Of a stretch of 64,000 nucleotides of DNA, positions 25,098 through 33,580 are shown piece by piece. A program made the translations under genes and the position numbers. The stretch spans positions 2,190,501-2,254,500 of the forward strand of contig NZ_CP121647.1 in the NCBI RefSeq assembly GCF_029714305.1. The letters are read 5' to 3'. Position 1 is the stretch's first letter. The number at the start of each line of letters is the position of its first letter. The DNA is from Bradyrhizobium sp. CB3481 (GTDB taxonomy: Bacteria > Pseudomonadota > Alphaproteobacteria > Rhizobiales > Xanthobacteraceae). The notes under the pieces were generated by a model. The model had not been told where the DNA came from. It did no database searches and saw only the letters and a program-made list of their open reading frames with translations.

Positions 25098-25699
25098 CGT
25101 CGCTGACGCAAATGGTTCAGCTTCGGTTGGCGGGCATGACCGGTTCGCCACGGCAGTTTGCGACGGCCAGGCTCGCTGCGATGCTCGGGCGGTCAGATTT
25201 GCCAAGCCGCAGTGAATTGGCGGCGCTCCGGCCCGCCACGCGCGTCCTCATCCTGGGTTTGGCGGCCTGTATCGGGTTGGTCGGCGTCGTCACGATCAGC
25301 GCGCTGATCTCGCTGGAGCTGTCGACGTTCACGGCTCCGGCATGGCTTGGCAGAGCCGGGGCGGCCGCCAAACCCTCCAATGCCCGCGCCGGGGGGTTCG
25401 AGAATATCCTCCAGCGCCCGCTGTTCTCGCGAAACCGGCAGGGTTTTGTTGCCGCCGAGCCGGTTGCCGCGCCGCCGCCCATGGCGCCCCTGGATTCGGG
25501 ACTCTCCTTGAAAGGGGTGTTCATAAGCGATGGGATCGCAAAGGCATTCCTGATCTCGGCGCAAAGCCCCCTGGGCGTCTGGGTTGAGGTCAATGGGCAG
25601 ATCGACGGCTGGCGCGTTGCCGCGGTGACGCCGGAGCACGTCGTTCTGGAGGGACAGGGCGAAAAGCTGACCGTTCCGCTCCATGCGAGCGGCAGATGA
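25094..25699 (+). CDS. gspN: GspC/GspN-like T2SS protein with an HR domain
   Basis: 201 residues, ATGA-coupled to gspM. One membrane helix (about 50-75: VLILGLAACIGLVGVVTISALISL), then a Pro-rich linker and an HR-type beta domain with ILQRPLFSRNRQ, SLKGVFISDGIAKAFLIS and NGQIDGWRVAAVTPEHVVLEGQGEKLTVPL. This is the region of GspC that touches the secretin N0 domain, and no other GspC candidate is present in the window. There is no PDZ domain, so it is a short form, often labelled GspN in rhizobia. Role as the GspC equivalent is inferred. Confidence 0.8.
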   Translation: MTSLTQMVQLRLAGMTGSPRQFATARLAAMLGRSDLPSRSELAALRPATRVLILGLAACIGLVGVVTISALISLELSTFTAPAWLGRAGAAAKPSNARAGGFENILQRPLFSRNRQGFVAAEPVAAPPPMAPLDSGLSLKGVFISDGIAKAFLISAQSPLGVWVEVNGQIDGWRVAAVTPEHVVLEGQGEKLTVPLHASGR

Positions 25700-26316
25700 T
25701 GCGCGCGCTGCGCAAGACCGGTGACCGGACCAGCCGTTTTTTCGGCGAGGCGCTGGGCTGGCGCACGCCCGGGCGGCCATATGCTGCGGTGGCATGGGGT
25801 CTGATCGCCGGCGCAGTCTGGTTTGCCGGCGGCCTTGCAGGCGATCCGGGTTGGCCGCCGCTGGCCTTCGCCGGCTGCTATCTCATCATTCTCCTGGCCT
25901 TCGTGTGCGCCATAGACGGCCGCTACGGCATCATTCCGGACAGCATCGTCCTGGCGCTCGCCGCCGGCGGCGCGTTGCAGGCCTGGCTGTGGCTCCCGAC
26001 GGATTTCTGGTGGTGCGGGCTGGAGGCTGTCGTGGTCTTCGCGGCCGCGGCACTGTTCCGCGCCGCCTATCGTTGGCTGCGGGGCTTTGACGGCCTGGGC
26101 TTCGGCGACGTCAAGTTTGTCGCAGCCGGCACCCTTTGGGTCGGCATGGAGGGCATTCCCGGTCTGCTGCTGATCGCGGTGGCTTCCGCACTGATCAGCC
26201 TCCTGATCCTGAAATCCGAAGGGCACGAGCTTGAAGGCAAGCAGGCGATTTCGTTCGGGCCTCACCTTGCCGTGGGCCTCTGGTGGATCTGGGTCTTGGG
26301 CCAGCAGGCGACCTGA
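25696..26316 (+). CDS. gspO: Prepilin peptidase GspO (A24 family, catalytic domain only)
   Basis: 206 residues, ATGA-coupled to gspN. Inner-membrane aspartic protease that removes the leaders of GspG-K. Five to six hydrophobic helices and both catalytic aspartates are visible: Asp74 in CAIDGRYGIIPD and Asp138 in GFGDVKF. The N-terminal cytosolic domain with CxxC motifs that carries the N-methyltransferase activity in PilD/XcpA is absent, so it may cleave without methylating or rely on another enzyme. Last gene of the L-M-N-O block; a hairpin follows at 26336. Confidence 0.9.
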   Translation: MMRALRKTGDRTSRFFGEALGWRTPGRPYAAVAWGLIAGAVWFAGGLAGDPGWPPLAFAGCYLIILLAFVCAIDGRYGIIPDSIVLALAAGGALQAWLWLPTDFWWCGLEAVVVFAAAALFRAAYRWLRGFDGLGFGDVKFVAAGTLWVGMEGIPGLLLIAVASALISLLILKSEGHELEGKQAISFGPHLAVGLWWIWVLGQQAT

Positions 26317-26335
26317 GCCGGCCGAGGTCAAAACA

Positions 26336-26357
26336 AAAGCCGCCCGAAGGCGGCTTT
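26336..26357. terminator. Hairpin terminator between gspO and PEP-CTERM gene 2
   Basis: A 9-bp stem (AAAGCCGCC / GGCGGCTTT) with a CGAA/TTCG tetraloop. On the minus strand it is followed by TTTTGTTTTG, so it terminates the PEP-CTERM gene well; on the plus strand it could also stop the gspL-O transcript. The stem core is the same as in the hairpin at 2058-2079. Confidence 0.82.
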
Positions 26358-26374
26358 CGAGGGATGCTCGGGGT

Positions 26375-27034
26375 TCAGGCAGCCAAGTTGGCTGGCCGCA
26401 CCTTCCGCCTATAGGCCATGAAGCCAATGCCGGCGAATCCGAGGATCAGCATCGCCCAGGTCGATGGTTCGGGAACGGCGTTGACCTGAATCGACACGTC
26501 GCCCAATTGCTGATTCTGCGCGCTGAAGAGCTTGAGATCGAAGGTATAGATGCCGGACGCGTTCGGATTGAAATTCAGCGGACCTCCCAGAAAAGCAAAA
26601 CCCAGGTTTTCGCTGTTCTGATAGAGCGGACCGCCGAGCGGCGTATTGTCTGGAATTATCTGCGGATTGAACGATAATACTCCCCCTGGACCGGTAATCG
26701 TCAGCACCGAATAGGTGCCCAGCAGCGAACCGGGATTGACCGAAAACTCGAAATTCCACAATGCGCTGCCGGGCGGGGTGCTGCCCACCGGCGCGATGTA
26801 GAGATTGCCGCTCGGCGTGATCGGCCCGACGAATCGGAGCGAGGCACGCAATCCGAGTTCAACACCATTTGCCTCGGTATCCACCGTGAAATGGCCGTTG
26901 CTGGTGCCCGTTCCCTGCGTCCAGCCAGATGCCAAGTCCTGATTGAACGTCACGACCGCCGCGGCGGGACGCGCAAATGACGTCAGCGCAAAGGTAGCTC
27001 CCAGAGCAATTAAGCGTAGTGATGCAAACCGCAT
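26375..27034 (-). CDS. PEP-CTERM sorting-domain protein 2
   Basis: 219 residues. The ATG at 27034 is chosen for its GGGGGGAAT ribosome site and the signal peptide that follows (MRFASLRLIALGATFALTSFARPAAA). The mature part is beta-rich with Gly, Asn, Pro and Thr and contains no recognised catalytic motif. The C-terminal sorting signal is [10 protein letters not shown], a hydrophobic span (ILGFAGIGFMAY), then RRK. It faces the end of the T2SS operon and shares a terminator with it. Exosortase processing is predicted from the family; its role, probably in matrix or cell-surface organisation, is unknown. Confidence 0.9.
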   Translation of the reverse strand: MRFASLRLIALGATFALTSFARPAAAVVTFNQDLASGWTQGTGTSNGHFTVDTEANGVELGLRASLRFVGPITPSGNLYIAPVGSTPPGSALWNFEFSVNPGSLLGTYSVLTITGPGGVLSFNPQIIPDNTPLGGPLYQNSENLGFAFLGGPLNFNPNASGIYTFDLKLFSAQNQQLGDVSIQVNAVPEPSTWAMLILGFAGIGFMAYRRKVRPANLAA

Positions 27035-27065
27035 TATTCCCCCCAATTTATTGTCGGTTGTGTTT

Positions 27066-27096
27066 ACTATAATCACATCCTTTTAATTTGTGTCAA
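27066..27096 (-). promoter_or_regulatory. Candidate promoter of PEP-CTERM gene 2
   Basis: On the minus strand a perfect TTGACA (27096-27091) is followed 19 bases later by TATAGT (27071-27066), about 30 bases before the start codon. The spacer is longer than ideal. The region is markedly A/T-rich. Confidence 0.45.
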
Positions 27097-27209
27097 TCTA
27101 GGGTGGGGATAACAATTGGATACACGTTGCATCGAACTGCGTTGTCAGCGCCGCATTGCGGAAGCGTTTGCGCTCTAACGCCAGCTTTAAATCCGGAGAT
27201 CGGGTTAAT

Positions 27210-27611
27210 TCAGGATGGGCTGTCCTTGGCAGACCAAAATCGTCTGGCCGCCCTCGCGATGACGATGCCGGTCACACCGCCGGCCATTTTCTCCAGCGCG
27301 TCGATCAGTGTGCCATGCCGGTCCGGTGTCACGGTCTGGAGGATCTCGAGCAGTGCCGCAGCGCCGATGACGATGACAAGAGCCAGGATTGGTCGCCTGG
27401 GATAGGCGAAGCCGAACAGGGCGCCCACGAAAGCGAATGCGATGACGTGCTCGAAATGGGCATAGGTCTGCATCGCCGGCCGCATCAGGTACGGCGCAAG
27501 CTTGAAATAGATGGCATAGACGAAGCCGACATGCGTCAGCGTGGCATAGGCAATCGCGGTGATGGCGACCCATGCGGCGGCAACGGCAAGAAGGGTAGTT
27601 CGTCTCTTCAT
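27210..27611 (-). CDS. VanZ-like membrane protein
   Basis: 133 residues from the ATG at 27611; a GTG at 27626 is possible. Four hydrophobic segments: TLLAVAAAWVAITAIAYATL, a central FEHVIAFAFVGALFGFAY, LALVIVIGAAALLEILQ, and GVTGIVIARAARRF. The H-x-x-AF segment and TPDRHGTLIDALEKMAGG after it match the VanZ-like family (PF04892), where Glu/Asp-rich loops connect the helices. Many EPS and PEP-CTERM loci contain a VanZ-like protein, but its activity is unknown. It is a single gene. Confidence 0.7.
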   Translation of the reverse strand: MKRRTTLLAVAAAWVAITAIAYATLTHVGFVYAIYFKLAPYLMRPAMQTYAHFEHVIAFAFVGALFGFAYPRRPILALVIVIGAAALLEILQTVTPDRHGTLIDALEKMAGGVTGIVIARAARRFWSAKDSPS

Positions 27612-27813
27612 CGTGGCGTTCTGCACCAGGCCAAAGCTTCTTTCGAGATAATAGGATCCTTAACCCTACCTCGGCTCGGCAAACCAGGGGGATTTGCCGA
27701 GCCGTGCCGGTGGCAGTAAACATTCCGATAAGGCAAATCATCGATTGCAGGTTGCCCGCTTAGGCGAAGTCGAACGGATTTTCGATAAGATTGCCGAAAG
27801 ACAAAATCAAGAA

Positions 27814-28140
27814 ATGCGGGTGGGTCGGGTGCTTGTGGATCGACGAAAAAGCGAGCGTCGTTCCTGTCATGGGGCGGCGAAGATTCAGCTAGGCGTCGGC
27901 TCTTTGCCGCGCGATTGCACGATTACGGACATATCTGATGGCGGCGTGCGGGTGATCGCCGAAAATCTTGATGTGCCCGCGGAGTTCACACTGATTCTTT
28001 CAACCGGCCGCCCGCGGCTGTGCCGGCTGGCGTGGCGCATCGGCTGCGAATTCGGGGCCCAGTTCATCGACCATCTGGCCACAGCTCCGTTGCAACGTTC
28101 CGCTCCACACAATGGCACAAGGACGCCGGAATATGCGTAA
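27814..28140 (+). CDS. PilZ-domain protein (putative c-di-GMP receptor)
   Basis: 108 residues from the ATG at 27814; a GTG at 27835 (MDRRKSERR) is an alternative and gives the more usual length for one-domain PilZ proteins. The RRKSERR motif followed by the beta-barrel element ITDISDGGVRV matches the c-di-GMP binding signature RxxxR...D/NxSxxG. LSTGRPRLCRLAWRIGCEFGAQFID closes the barrel. c-di-GMP receptors of this kind often switch EPS synthesis or motility. It overlaps the next secreted protein by eight bases, so the two are probably one unit. Confidence 0.8.
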   Translation: MRVGRVLVDRRKSERRSCHGAAKIQLGVGSLPRDCTITDISDGGVRVIAENLDVPAEFTLILSTGRPRLCRLAWRIGCEFGAQFIDHLATAPLQRSAPHNGTRTPEYA

Positions 28141-28420
28141 GGCATCGCCTGTTTTGTTCGCTGTTGGCTTGGCGCTTCTCACCGTTCCGAACGCCACGAC
28201 GGCAGGCACGCTTGTTGTCGTTCCCGGTATCGGCTATCCAAGCGGCTTTGGCTATGCGCGGCTCTACGGCCATCCGTTTGACGACGGCTATGACTATCCG
28301 TTCGGCTATGGCGAGTATGCTGAGTACGGTCCATGGGCCTATCGCAACGCTTGCTATGTGGTACGCCGGGCCTGGACTGGCAGAGCCTGGCGGCAACGCG
28401 CGGTTCGAGTCTGCGATTAG
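28133..28420 (+). CDS. Secreted Tyr/Gly-rich small protein
   Basis: 95 residues; the ATG at 28133 lies inside the end of the PilZ gene. The signal peptide (MRKASPVLFAVGLALLTVPNATTAG) is clear. The mature part is rich in Tyr, Gly, Phe and Pro (GYPSGFGYARLYGHPF, YDYPFGYGEY) with two cysteines near the end (NACYVVRRAW and RVCD). It resembles the small aromatic-rich exported proteins of rhizobia. No function recognised. Confidence 0.68.
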   Translation: MRKASPVLFAVGLALLTVPNATTAGTLVVVPGIGYPSGFGYARLYGHPFDDGYDYPFGYGEYAEYGPWAYRNACYVVRRAWTGRAWRQRAVRVCD

Positions 28421-28428
28421 AACCGCAC

Positions 28429-28536
28429 CTAGAAGTCGAACGCCCAAGCGAGGCTGTGCAGAAGCAGCCACGACCAGCCGATCATGGCTACGGCGATGGC
28501 AAACACATACGTCAGCCTGGCAACGCGCGAACGCAT
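28429..28536 (-). CDS. Very small single-span membrane protein
   Basis: 35 residues, ATG 28536 to TAG 28429. Basic N-terminus (MRSRVAR) followed by one long hydrophobic helix (LTYVFAIAVAMIGWSWLLL) and a short tail ending FDF. The charge pattern predicts the N-terminus in the cytosol. It begins seven bases after the stop of the 53-residue gene upstream, so they look like a two-gene unit. Confidence 0.55.
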   Translation of the reverse strand: MRSRVARLTYVFAIAVAMIGWSWLLLHSLAWAFDF

Positions 28537-28542
28537 GAGGGG

Positions 28543-28704
28543 CTACTTCGAGATAAGCCGGCTGACGTCGGCCGGCGAGCGCAACGCGGCCTGGGTGCGG
28601 ACGACGGCCTGGCGTAGCTTCAGCACTTCAGCGTAACGGTCGCTCAGCGATTTCTCGGGCAGTTCGCGGACGATCTTGGGTTTGCTCAAACGCTGGCGCT
28701 TCAC
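28543..28704 (-). CDS. Small basic helical protein, partner of the 35-residue membrane protein
   Basis: 53 residues from a GTG at 28704 to a TAG at 28543. Basic start (MKRQRLSKPKIVREL) followed by an amphipathic helix (SLSDRYAEVLKLRQAVVRTQAAL) and SPADVSRLISK. Composition and the tight junction with the downstream gene support real coding. I believe similar pairs occur in other Bradyrhizobium genomes, but cannot verify that here. Function unknown. Confidence 0.55.
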   Translation of the reverse strand: MKRQRLSKPKIVRELPEKSLSDRYAEVLKLRQAVVRTQAALRSPADVSRLISK

Positions 28705-28957
28705 ACAATGCTCCGCACTTCATGCAATCAATTTGGCCGAATTCGGTAACTCGCAAACAACCATAGTTTTCCGCAGGACCTCCGCAACACAACTCGCGCG
28801 TTAAGCTTGATAGCCGCGCAAAAGGTTAAGTCGGAAACCTGGCTCGAAATCCCAACAAGCCCAGCTTGGTATGGCCGCAATTTTTTGAGAAATGGCTATT
28901 AGGCGATCAGTCTCATCGCCGGTGGCCATAACGCAATCCCCGAGTAGGTTTTGAAAA

Positions 28958-29941
28958 TCATGAGGTCAGAGCCGGATTTTTGACGTCGGTCACCTTGAAG
29001 CCTTTGAAAAAAACACTGTGGCGGATGGAATCGGAAAGGTGCTGCGGAGGGGTGGTATCTTCCTTGCCGGTGAGAATGACCCGCAGCCGCCAGAGCGACA
29101 GGCCTGCAATTCTGCAAATATCGACCATGGCCGCGTAGAGCGCGCCGTAATTCTTTAGAAAATGACGCCTGCGTGCTTCCAGGAGATAGGGTGGCAAACG
29201 CTTGGGCTTGTTGTTCACGCCGGTCGACTGACCGACGAGATGGACGACCCGGCTGGCGGGAACGTACCAGCTCGGCCAGCCGTGCTTCTTGGCATTGAAG
29301 CAATAGTCGATGTCATCGAAATAGGTGAAGAAGCCTTCGTCGAGCAGTCCCGTCGCTTCCATCGTCTCGCGGCGGATGATCATGCTGGCGCCGGACACCC
29401 AATCGGTCTCGAAAGCGTGGTCGACCACGGGCGGCGCCACCACCCAGCGGCTCAGCAGCTTGCTAACAAGCCCGAGCTTGAGACTGCCCTCGAATTCGCC
29501 CAGCGGCGATTGAAAGCGGAACGCGGACCGCTGCGGCGTGCCGTCCGGCTCTTCGAGGCGGCTGCCAGCGATGCCGACTTTTGGATTGTTGTCCATGAAG
29601 TCGACGAGCGCCTTGAAGGCATTCGGCCGAACGATCGTATCGGAATTGAGCAGCAGGAAATATTGCGGCTTGTCGACCGCCTCCAGCGCCGGGCGCAGGA
29701 TCGCATTGTTGCCGCCGGTAAATCCGAGATTGACCTCGAGCGCCTTCAGCGTGCACCAGGACGACCAGCCATTATCGTCGATCGCCCGCCGGATGCGTTC
29801 GGCGGAACCATCGCCCGATCCGTTCTCGCAGACCGCCACATGGATGCCGGGAACACTGCCGATCTCCTTGGCGACCGAGTGCAGGCAATCAATCGCAAGC
29901 TGGGTGACGCGATAGTTAACAATGACAACGAGCAATTTCAC
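28958..29941 (-). CDS. Glycosyltransferase family 2 (rhamnosyltransferase-like)
   Basis: 327 residues from a GTG at 29941. Cytosolic GT-A enzyme: KLLVVIVNYRVTQLAIDCLHS at the N-terminus, ENGSGDGSAE, VNLGFTGGNNAIL, and the metal site LLLNSDTIVRP. WVSGASMIIRRETMEATGLLDEGFFTYFDDIDYCFNAKKHGW is the acceptor/Asp-Asp region typical of WbbL-like enzymes. The C-terminal part (LEARRRHFLKNYG) is membrane-proximal. It probably adds a sugar to the EPS repeat unit. It lies downstream of the RND transporter on the same strand with a gap of 166 bases, so it may be independent. Confidence 0.9.
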   Translation of the reverse strand: MKLLVVIVNYRVTQLAIDCLHSVAKEIGSVPGIHVAVCENGSGDGSAERIRRAIDDNGWSSWCTLKALEVNLGFTGGNNAILRPALEAVDKPQYFLLLNSDTIVRPNAFKALVDFMDNNPKVGIAGSRLEEPDGTPQRSAFRFQSPLGEFEGSLKLGLVSKLLSRWVVAPPVVDHAFETDWVSGASMIIRRETMEATGLLDEGFFTYFDDIDYCFNAKKHGWPSWYVPASRVVHLVGQSTGVNNKPKRLPPYLLEARRRHFLKNYGALYAAMVDICRIAGLSLWRLRVILTGKEDTTPPQHLSDSIRHSVFFKGFKVTDVKNPALTS

Positions 29942-30107
29942 GGCGTGTGACCAGTCGGTGCAAGCAATTGGCGATCATTAATCTTGCCGTTCGGAAAAGG
30001 AAAGGCATCTTTGGGCACCTTGTTTAATGCATGGGATAAACCTTAAAGCCGGCGTTCGTGCCGCCTGCGTTAAATCTTGAGGCCTGGCTAACCGTCGACA
30101 CTGTTCG

Positions 30108-33100
30108 TTATCTCAATGCCGGTGGCGGCGACATCGATATTCTCCGCCGCGCGCCGCCGGGCGCCGCTCTTCGGCGCAGCCGGTCGATCAGGAGATAAAT
30201 CACCGGCGTCGTGTAAAGGGTGAGGATCTGCGAGACGAGCAGGCCGCCGATAATGGTGATGCCGAGCGGCCGGCGCAGCTCGGTGCCGGGGCCGGTGGCG
30301 ATAACCAGCGGGATGCCGGCAAATAGCGCTGCCATTGTCGTCATCAGGATGGGGCGGAAGCGGGCACGGCAGGCCTCGAAGATCGCATCCGCAGACGACA
30401 GGCCGCGGTTGCGCTCGGCGTCGAGCGCGAAATCGACCATCATGATGCCGTTCTTCTTGACGATGCCGATCAGAAGAATGATGCCGACAAAGGCGATCAC
30501 GGTGAGCGGCGTATTCGTCACCTGCAGCGCGAGCAACGCGCCGAGGCCGGCCGAGGGCAAGGTCGAGACGATGGTGATCGGATGGGCCAGGCTCTCATAG
30601 AGCACGCCGAGCACGATATACATCGCGACCAGCGCGCCGAGGATCAGAAGCGGCTGGCGGCCGCTGGTCCTGCTGAAATCACCGGCGTTGCCTTCAAAAT
30701 TGCCACGGACTCCCTCCGGCATATGCAACTCCTCGACGGCGCGCTGGATCTTCGAGACTGCAGCTTCGAGCTGCAGGTCGGGCAGAAGATTGAAAGACAC
30801 TGTGGCAGATGGAATCGACTGGGTGTGATTGATCGCCAGCGAGGCCAGACCGCGGTCATAGCGAACGACCGCGGACAGCGGCACCTGAGCATCGTTGGCG
30901 CCGGCGACGAAGATGCGGTCTAGATTGGCAGGATCGCTCTGGAATTTCGGATCGATCTCCAGCACGATCATGTACTGGTTGCGCTGGGTATAGATGACCG
31001 AGATCTGCCGCTGCGCGAACGCGTTGTTGAGGGCATCATCGATGTCCTTTACGCGGACGCCGAGCGTGGCGGCGGCATTCCGATCGATCATCACCGTGAG
31101 CTGCAGTCCGGCGGCGTCGCGGTCGGTGGAAATGTCGGTGATGCCTTCCACCGTCTCCATGCGCTTGGCGACGATCGGGGCCCATCGCTTGAGGAGATCG
31201 ACGTCGACACTCGAGACCGTGTACCGGTAATCGGAGGAGCTGCTTTGACGCCCGCCGGCGCGAATATCTTGCGCGGCAAACATGTAGAGCCGTACGCCCG
31301 GCATCGTTTCCAGCTTCTTGCGCAGCCGGTCGATCACGGCCTGGGTGCTCAGTCCGCCCCGCTCGTGCGGCGGTTTGAGGCTGATGAAGAACAGCCCGCG
31401 GTTTGCCGTCATGCTGCCGAGGATTGATCCGACCCCTGCCACTGCATCATCCGCTTCAAGAGCATCCTCGAGCTGTCGCTGATATCTGGTCATGGACTGA
31501 AACGAGGTATCCGATGAGCTTTGTGAAGCGGCGACAATGAAGCCGCTGTCGTCGATCGGAAAATAGCCCTTAGGAACCTTGATATAAAGCACGACCGTCA
31601 GCGCGATGGTGGCGAAGAACACGATCAGCGTCAGGAACGGGAAATCCAGTACTGTGCGCAAGGTCCATGCGTAGAAGGCGACGATGCGCGACAGCGCGCC
31701 GTCGACCAGGCGATCGAACCGGGTCGCTCGACCCGACGTCGCCTGCTTGATGTAGTGCGCGCAAATCATCGGCGTGACCGTAAGTGAGACCACCGTCGAC
31801 ACCACAATGGCGAAGGTCAATGTCAGCGAGAATTCGCGGAGCAGCCGGCCGACGATGCCGTCCATGAAGATCAGCGGCGTGAAGGCGGCGACAAGCGAGA
31901 GGCTGATCGACAAGACCGTAAAGCCGATCTGTTTGGCGCCCTCGAGCGCGGCCGGATAGGGCGCCATGCCGTGCTCGAGATTGCGGTACATGTTCTCGAT
32001 CATGACGATGGCATCGTCGACGACGAAGCCGACCGAGATCGCAAGCGCCATCAGCGACAGATTGTCGATCGAGAAGCCGGCGAGCCACATGCCGGCGCAC
32101 GTGCCGGCCAGTGCCAGTGGTACCGACACGCCGGCCGCAATCGTCGGTGTCAGCCGGCGCAGGAAGGCGAATACGACCATCATCACGAGGAATGCTGTTG
32201 CTAAAAGCGTGAGCTGCATGTCGAGCACGCTGGCTCGGATCGTGTTGGTCCGATCAACCAGGGTCGAAATCTCGAGGCCGGCGGGTAGCCATCGTTTCAA
32301 TTCGGGCAGCAGCGCTTTCACGCGGTCGACGGTCTCGATCACGTTGGCGTCGCCCTGCTTGGTGATCTGGATCAGGACCGCCGGCTGCTTGTTGAACCAG
32401 GCGATCGAACGATGGTTGCGGACGGAATCCTCGACCTCGGCGACATCGGCAAGACGGACGAAATTGCCGGACGAGCTCTTGATGATGATGTCGCGGAATT
32501 CTGCCGCCGTGCGCATCTGCCGGTTGGTCGAAATCGTTTCGGCCTGGCGGCCGCCGTCGAAAATGCCGACCGGCCCCAGCGGATTGGCGTTGATGACCGC
32601 AAGGCGCACGTCGTCGGTCGATATCCCGGCCTTCGACAGCGCCACCGGATTGAGCGCGATCCGCACCGCGGGCTGGTCGGCGCCTGATACGGTGACCTCG
32701 CCGACGCCAGGCACCTGCGCGATGCGTTGCGCGATCACGGTGTCGGCGACGTCGTACATCGCGCTCGCGGTCAGCGTTTTTGAGGTCAGCGCCAGCACGA
32801 ACATCGGGGTCGCCGAGGGATTGGCTTTGCGGAACCGCGGCAGCGCGGGCAGGTCGCTCGGCAGATCGGCCAGCGAAGCGTTGATCGCGGCCTGCACGTC
32901 GCGCGCCGCGCGGTCGACGTTACGGCCGATCGAGAATTGCAACTGGATGCTGGTGGTGCCGAGCGAACTGGTCGAGGTGATCTGCTCAATCCCGGCGATC
33001 TGGCCGAGCCGCCGCTCCAGGGGGGCTGCGACCGTCGCCGCCATCACCGCCGGATCCGCGCCCGGACGATTGGCGAACACCCGGATCATCGGGAAATCGA

Positions 33101-33224
33101 CGTTGGGTACGGCGGAGACCGGGAGGAAGTGGTAGCTGACGGCGCCGAGCAGGAAGAGCCCGATCGCAAGTAGCGTCGTGCCTACCGGCCGCCGGATGAA
33201 GGGCTCGGAGATGGAAGAAGCCAC
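30108..33224 (-). CDS. RND efflux transporter (HAE-1/MdtBC type)
   Basis: Inner-membrane proton-driven exporter of 1038 residues from a GTG, the usual length (PF00873). Begins SEPFIRRPVGTTLLAIGLFLLG; helix TM4 carries the proton-relay pair Asp403-Asp404 (GFVVDDAIVMIENM), and TM10 has the matching Lys in IGIVKKNGIMMVDFALD. The porter and docking domains show NVDRAARDVQAAINASLADLP and the late GxxLxQxLTLYTTPVIY motif. No membrane-fusion or outer-membrane partner gene is adjacent, so it must use a distant partner or is an isolated gene. The substrate is unknown. Confidence 0.93.
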   Translation of the reverse strand: MASSISEPFIRRPVGTTLLAIGLFLLGAVSYHFLPVSAVPNVDFPMIRVFANRPGADPAVMAATVAAPLERRLGQIAGIEQITSTSSLGTTSIQLQFSIGRNVDRAARDVQAAINASLADLPSDLPALPRFRKANPSATPMFVLALTSKTLTASAMYDVADTVIAQRIAQVPGVGEVTVSGADQPAVRIALNPVALSKAGISTDDVRLAVINANPLGPVGIFDGGRQAETISTNRQMRTAAEFRDIIIKSSSGNFVRLADVAEVEDSVRNHRSIAWFNKQPAVLIQITKQGDANVIETVDRVKALLPELKRWLPAGLEISTLVDRTNTIRASVLDMQLTLLATAFLVMMVVFAFLRRLTPTIAAGVSVPLALAGTCAGMWLAGFSIDNLSLMALAISVGFVVDDAIVMIENMYRNLEHGMAPYPAALEGAKQIGFTVLSISLSLVAAFTPLIFMDGIVGRLLREFSLTLTFAIVVSTVVSLTVTPMICAHYIKQATSGRATRFDRLVDGALSRIVAFYAWTLRTVLDFPFLTLIVFFATIALTVVLYIKVPKGYFPIDDSGFIVAASQSSSDTSFQSMTRYQRQLEDALEADDAVAGVGSILGSMTANRGLFFISLKPPHERGGLSTQAVIDRLRKKLETMPGVRLYMFAAQDIRAGGRQSSSSDYRYTVSSVDVDLLKRWAPIVAKRMETVEGITDISTDRDAAGLQLTVMIDRNAAATLGVRVKDIDDALNNAFAQRQISVIYTQRNQYMIVLEIDPKFQSDPANLDRIFVAGANDAQVPLSAVVRYDRGLASLAINHTQSIPSATVSFNLLPDLQLEAAVSKIQRAVEELHMPEGVRGNFEGNAGDFSRTSGRQPLLILGALVAMYIVLGVLYESLAHPITIVSTLPSAGLGALLALQVTNTPLTVIAFVGIILLIGIVKKNGIMMVDFALDAERNRGLSSADAIFEACRARFRPILMTTMAALFAGIPLVIATGPGTELRRPLGITIIGGLLVSQILTLYTTPVIYLLIDRLRRRAAPGGARRRISMSPPPALR

Positions 33225-33580
33225 GGCTGCTTTCCTGCTCCATCACGAGAAGAATGCATCATCGGACAGCACGTTAGCTGTCCACCGTTGGCCGCTAGCA
33301 AGTCCCGCAAGCGGGTTAATGCCCGGAGGCCGTCGCCCGCCGAGGCAATTGAGCGCTGCGCGATGCAAGATTAAAGCGTGTCGGGCTCATTTCAAGGGGG
33401 TGTGTGAGCCGCTCGTACAGGGGAAGGCCAAAGGGGTGGGACGTTCCTGAAGAGAACCCTGGGGAATTTTCTGGACACGATACGTGTAGAAGCGTGTTCG
33501 TGGTGGTCGAAGCCTTTAGGAGGGAACCATCACGAGCAAGAAGAGAAGGTTGGTCTTGGCTGCCAGCGTATATGGGCAGC
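33225..33580. other. Region between the RND gene and PEP-CTERM gene 4
   Basis: 356 bases. Weak open frames exist on both strands, but none has a convincing start, ribosome site or family motif. No terminator hairpin with a T-run was found for PEP-CTERM gene 4, unlike the other three. Confidence 0.4.

Noticed and set aside
25117..26427. 436-codon minus-strand frame across gspN, gspO and the PEP-CTERM 2 terminator
   Set aside because: Runs through three well-supported features on the other strand and has no domain or ribosome site.
31966..33135. 389-codon plus-strand frame over the RND gene
   Set aside because: Antisense shadow; Ser/Thr/Arg-rich composition typical of reverse-strand reading of a hydrophobic transporter.
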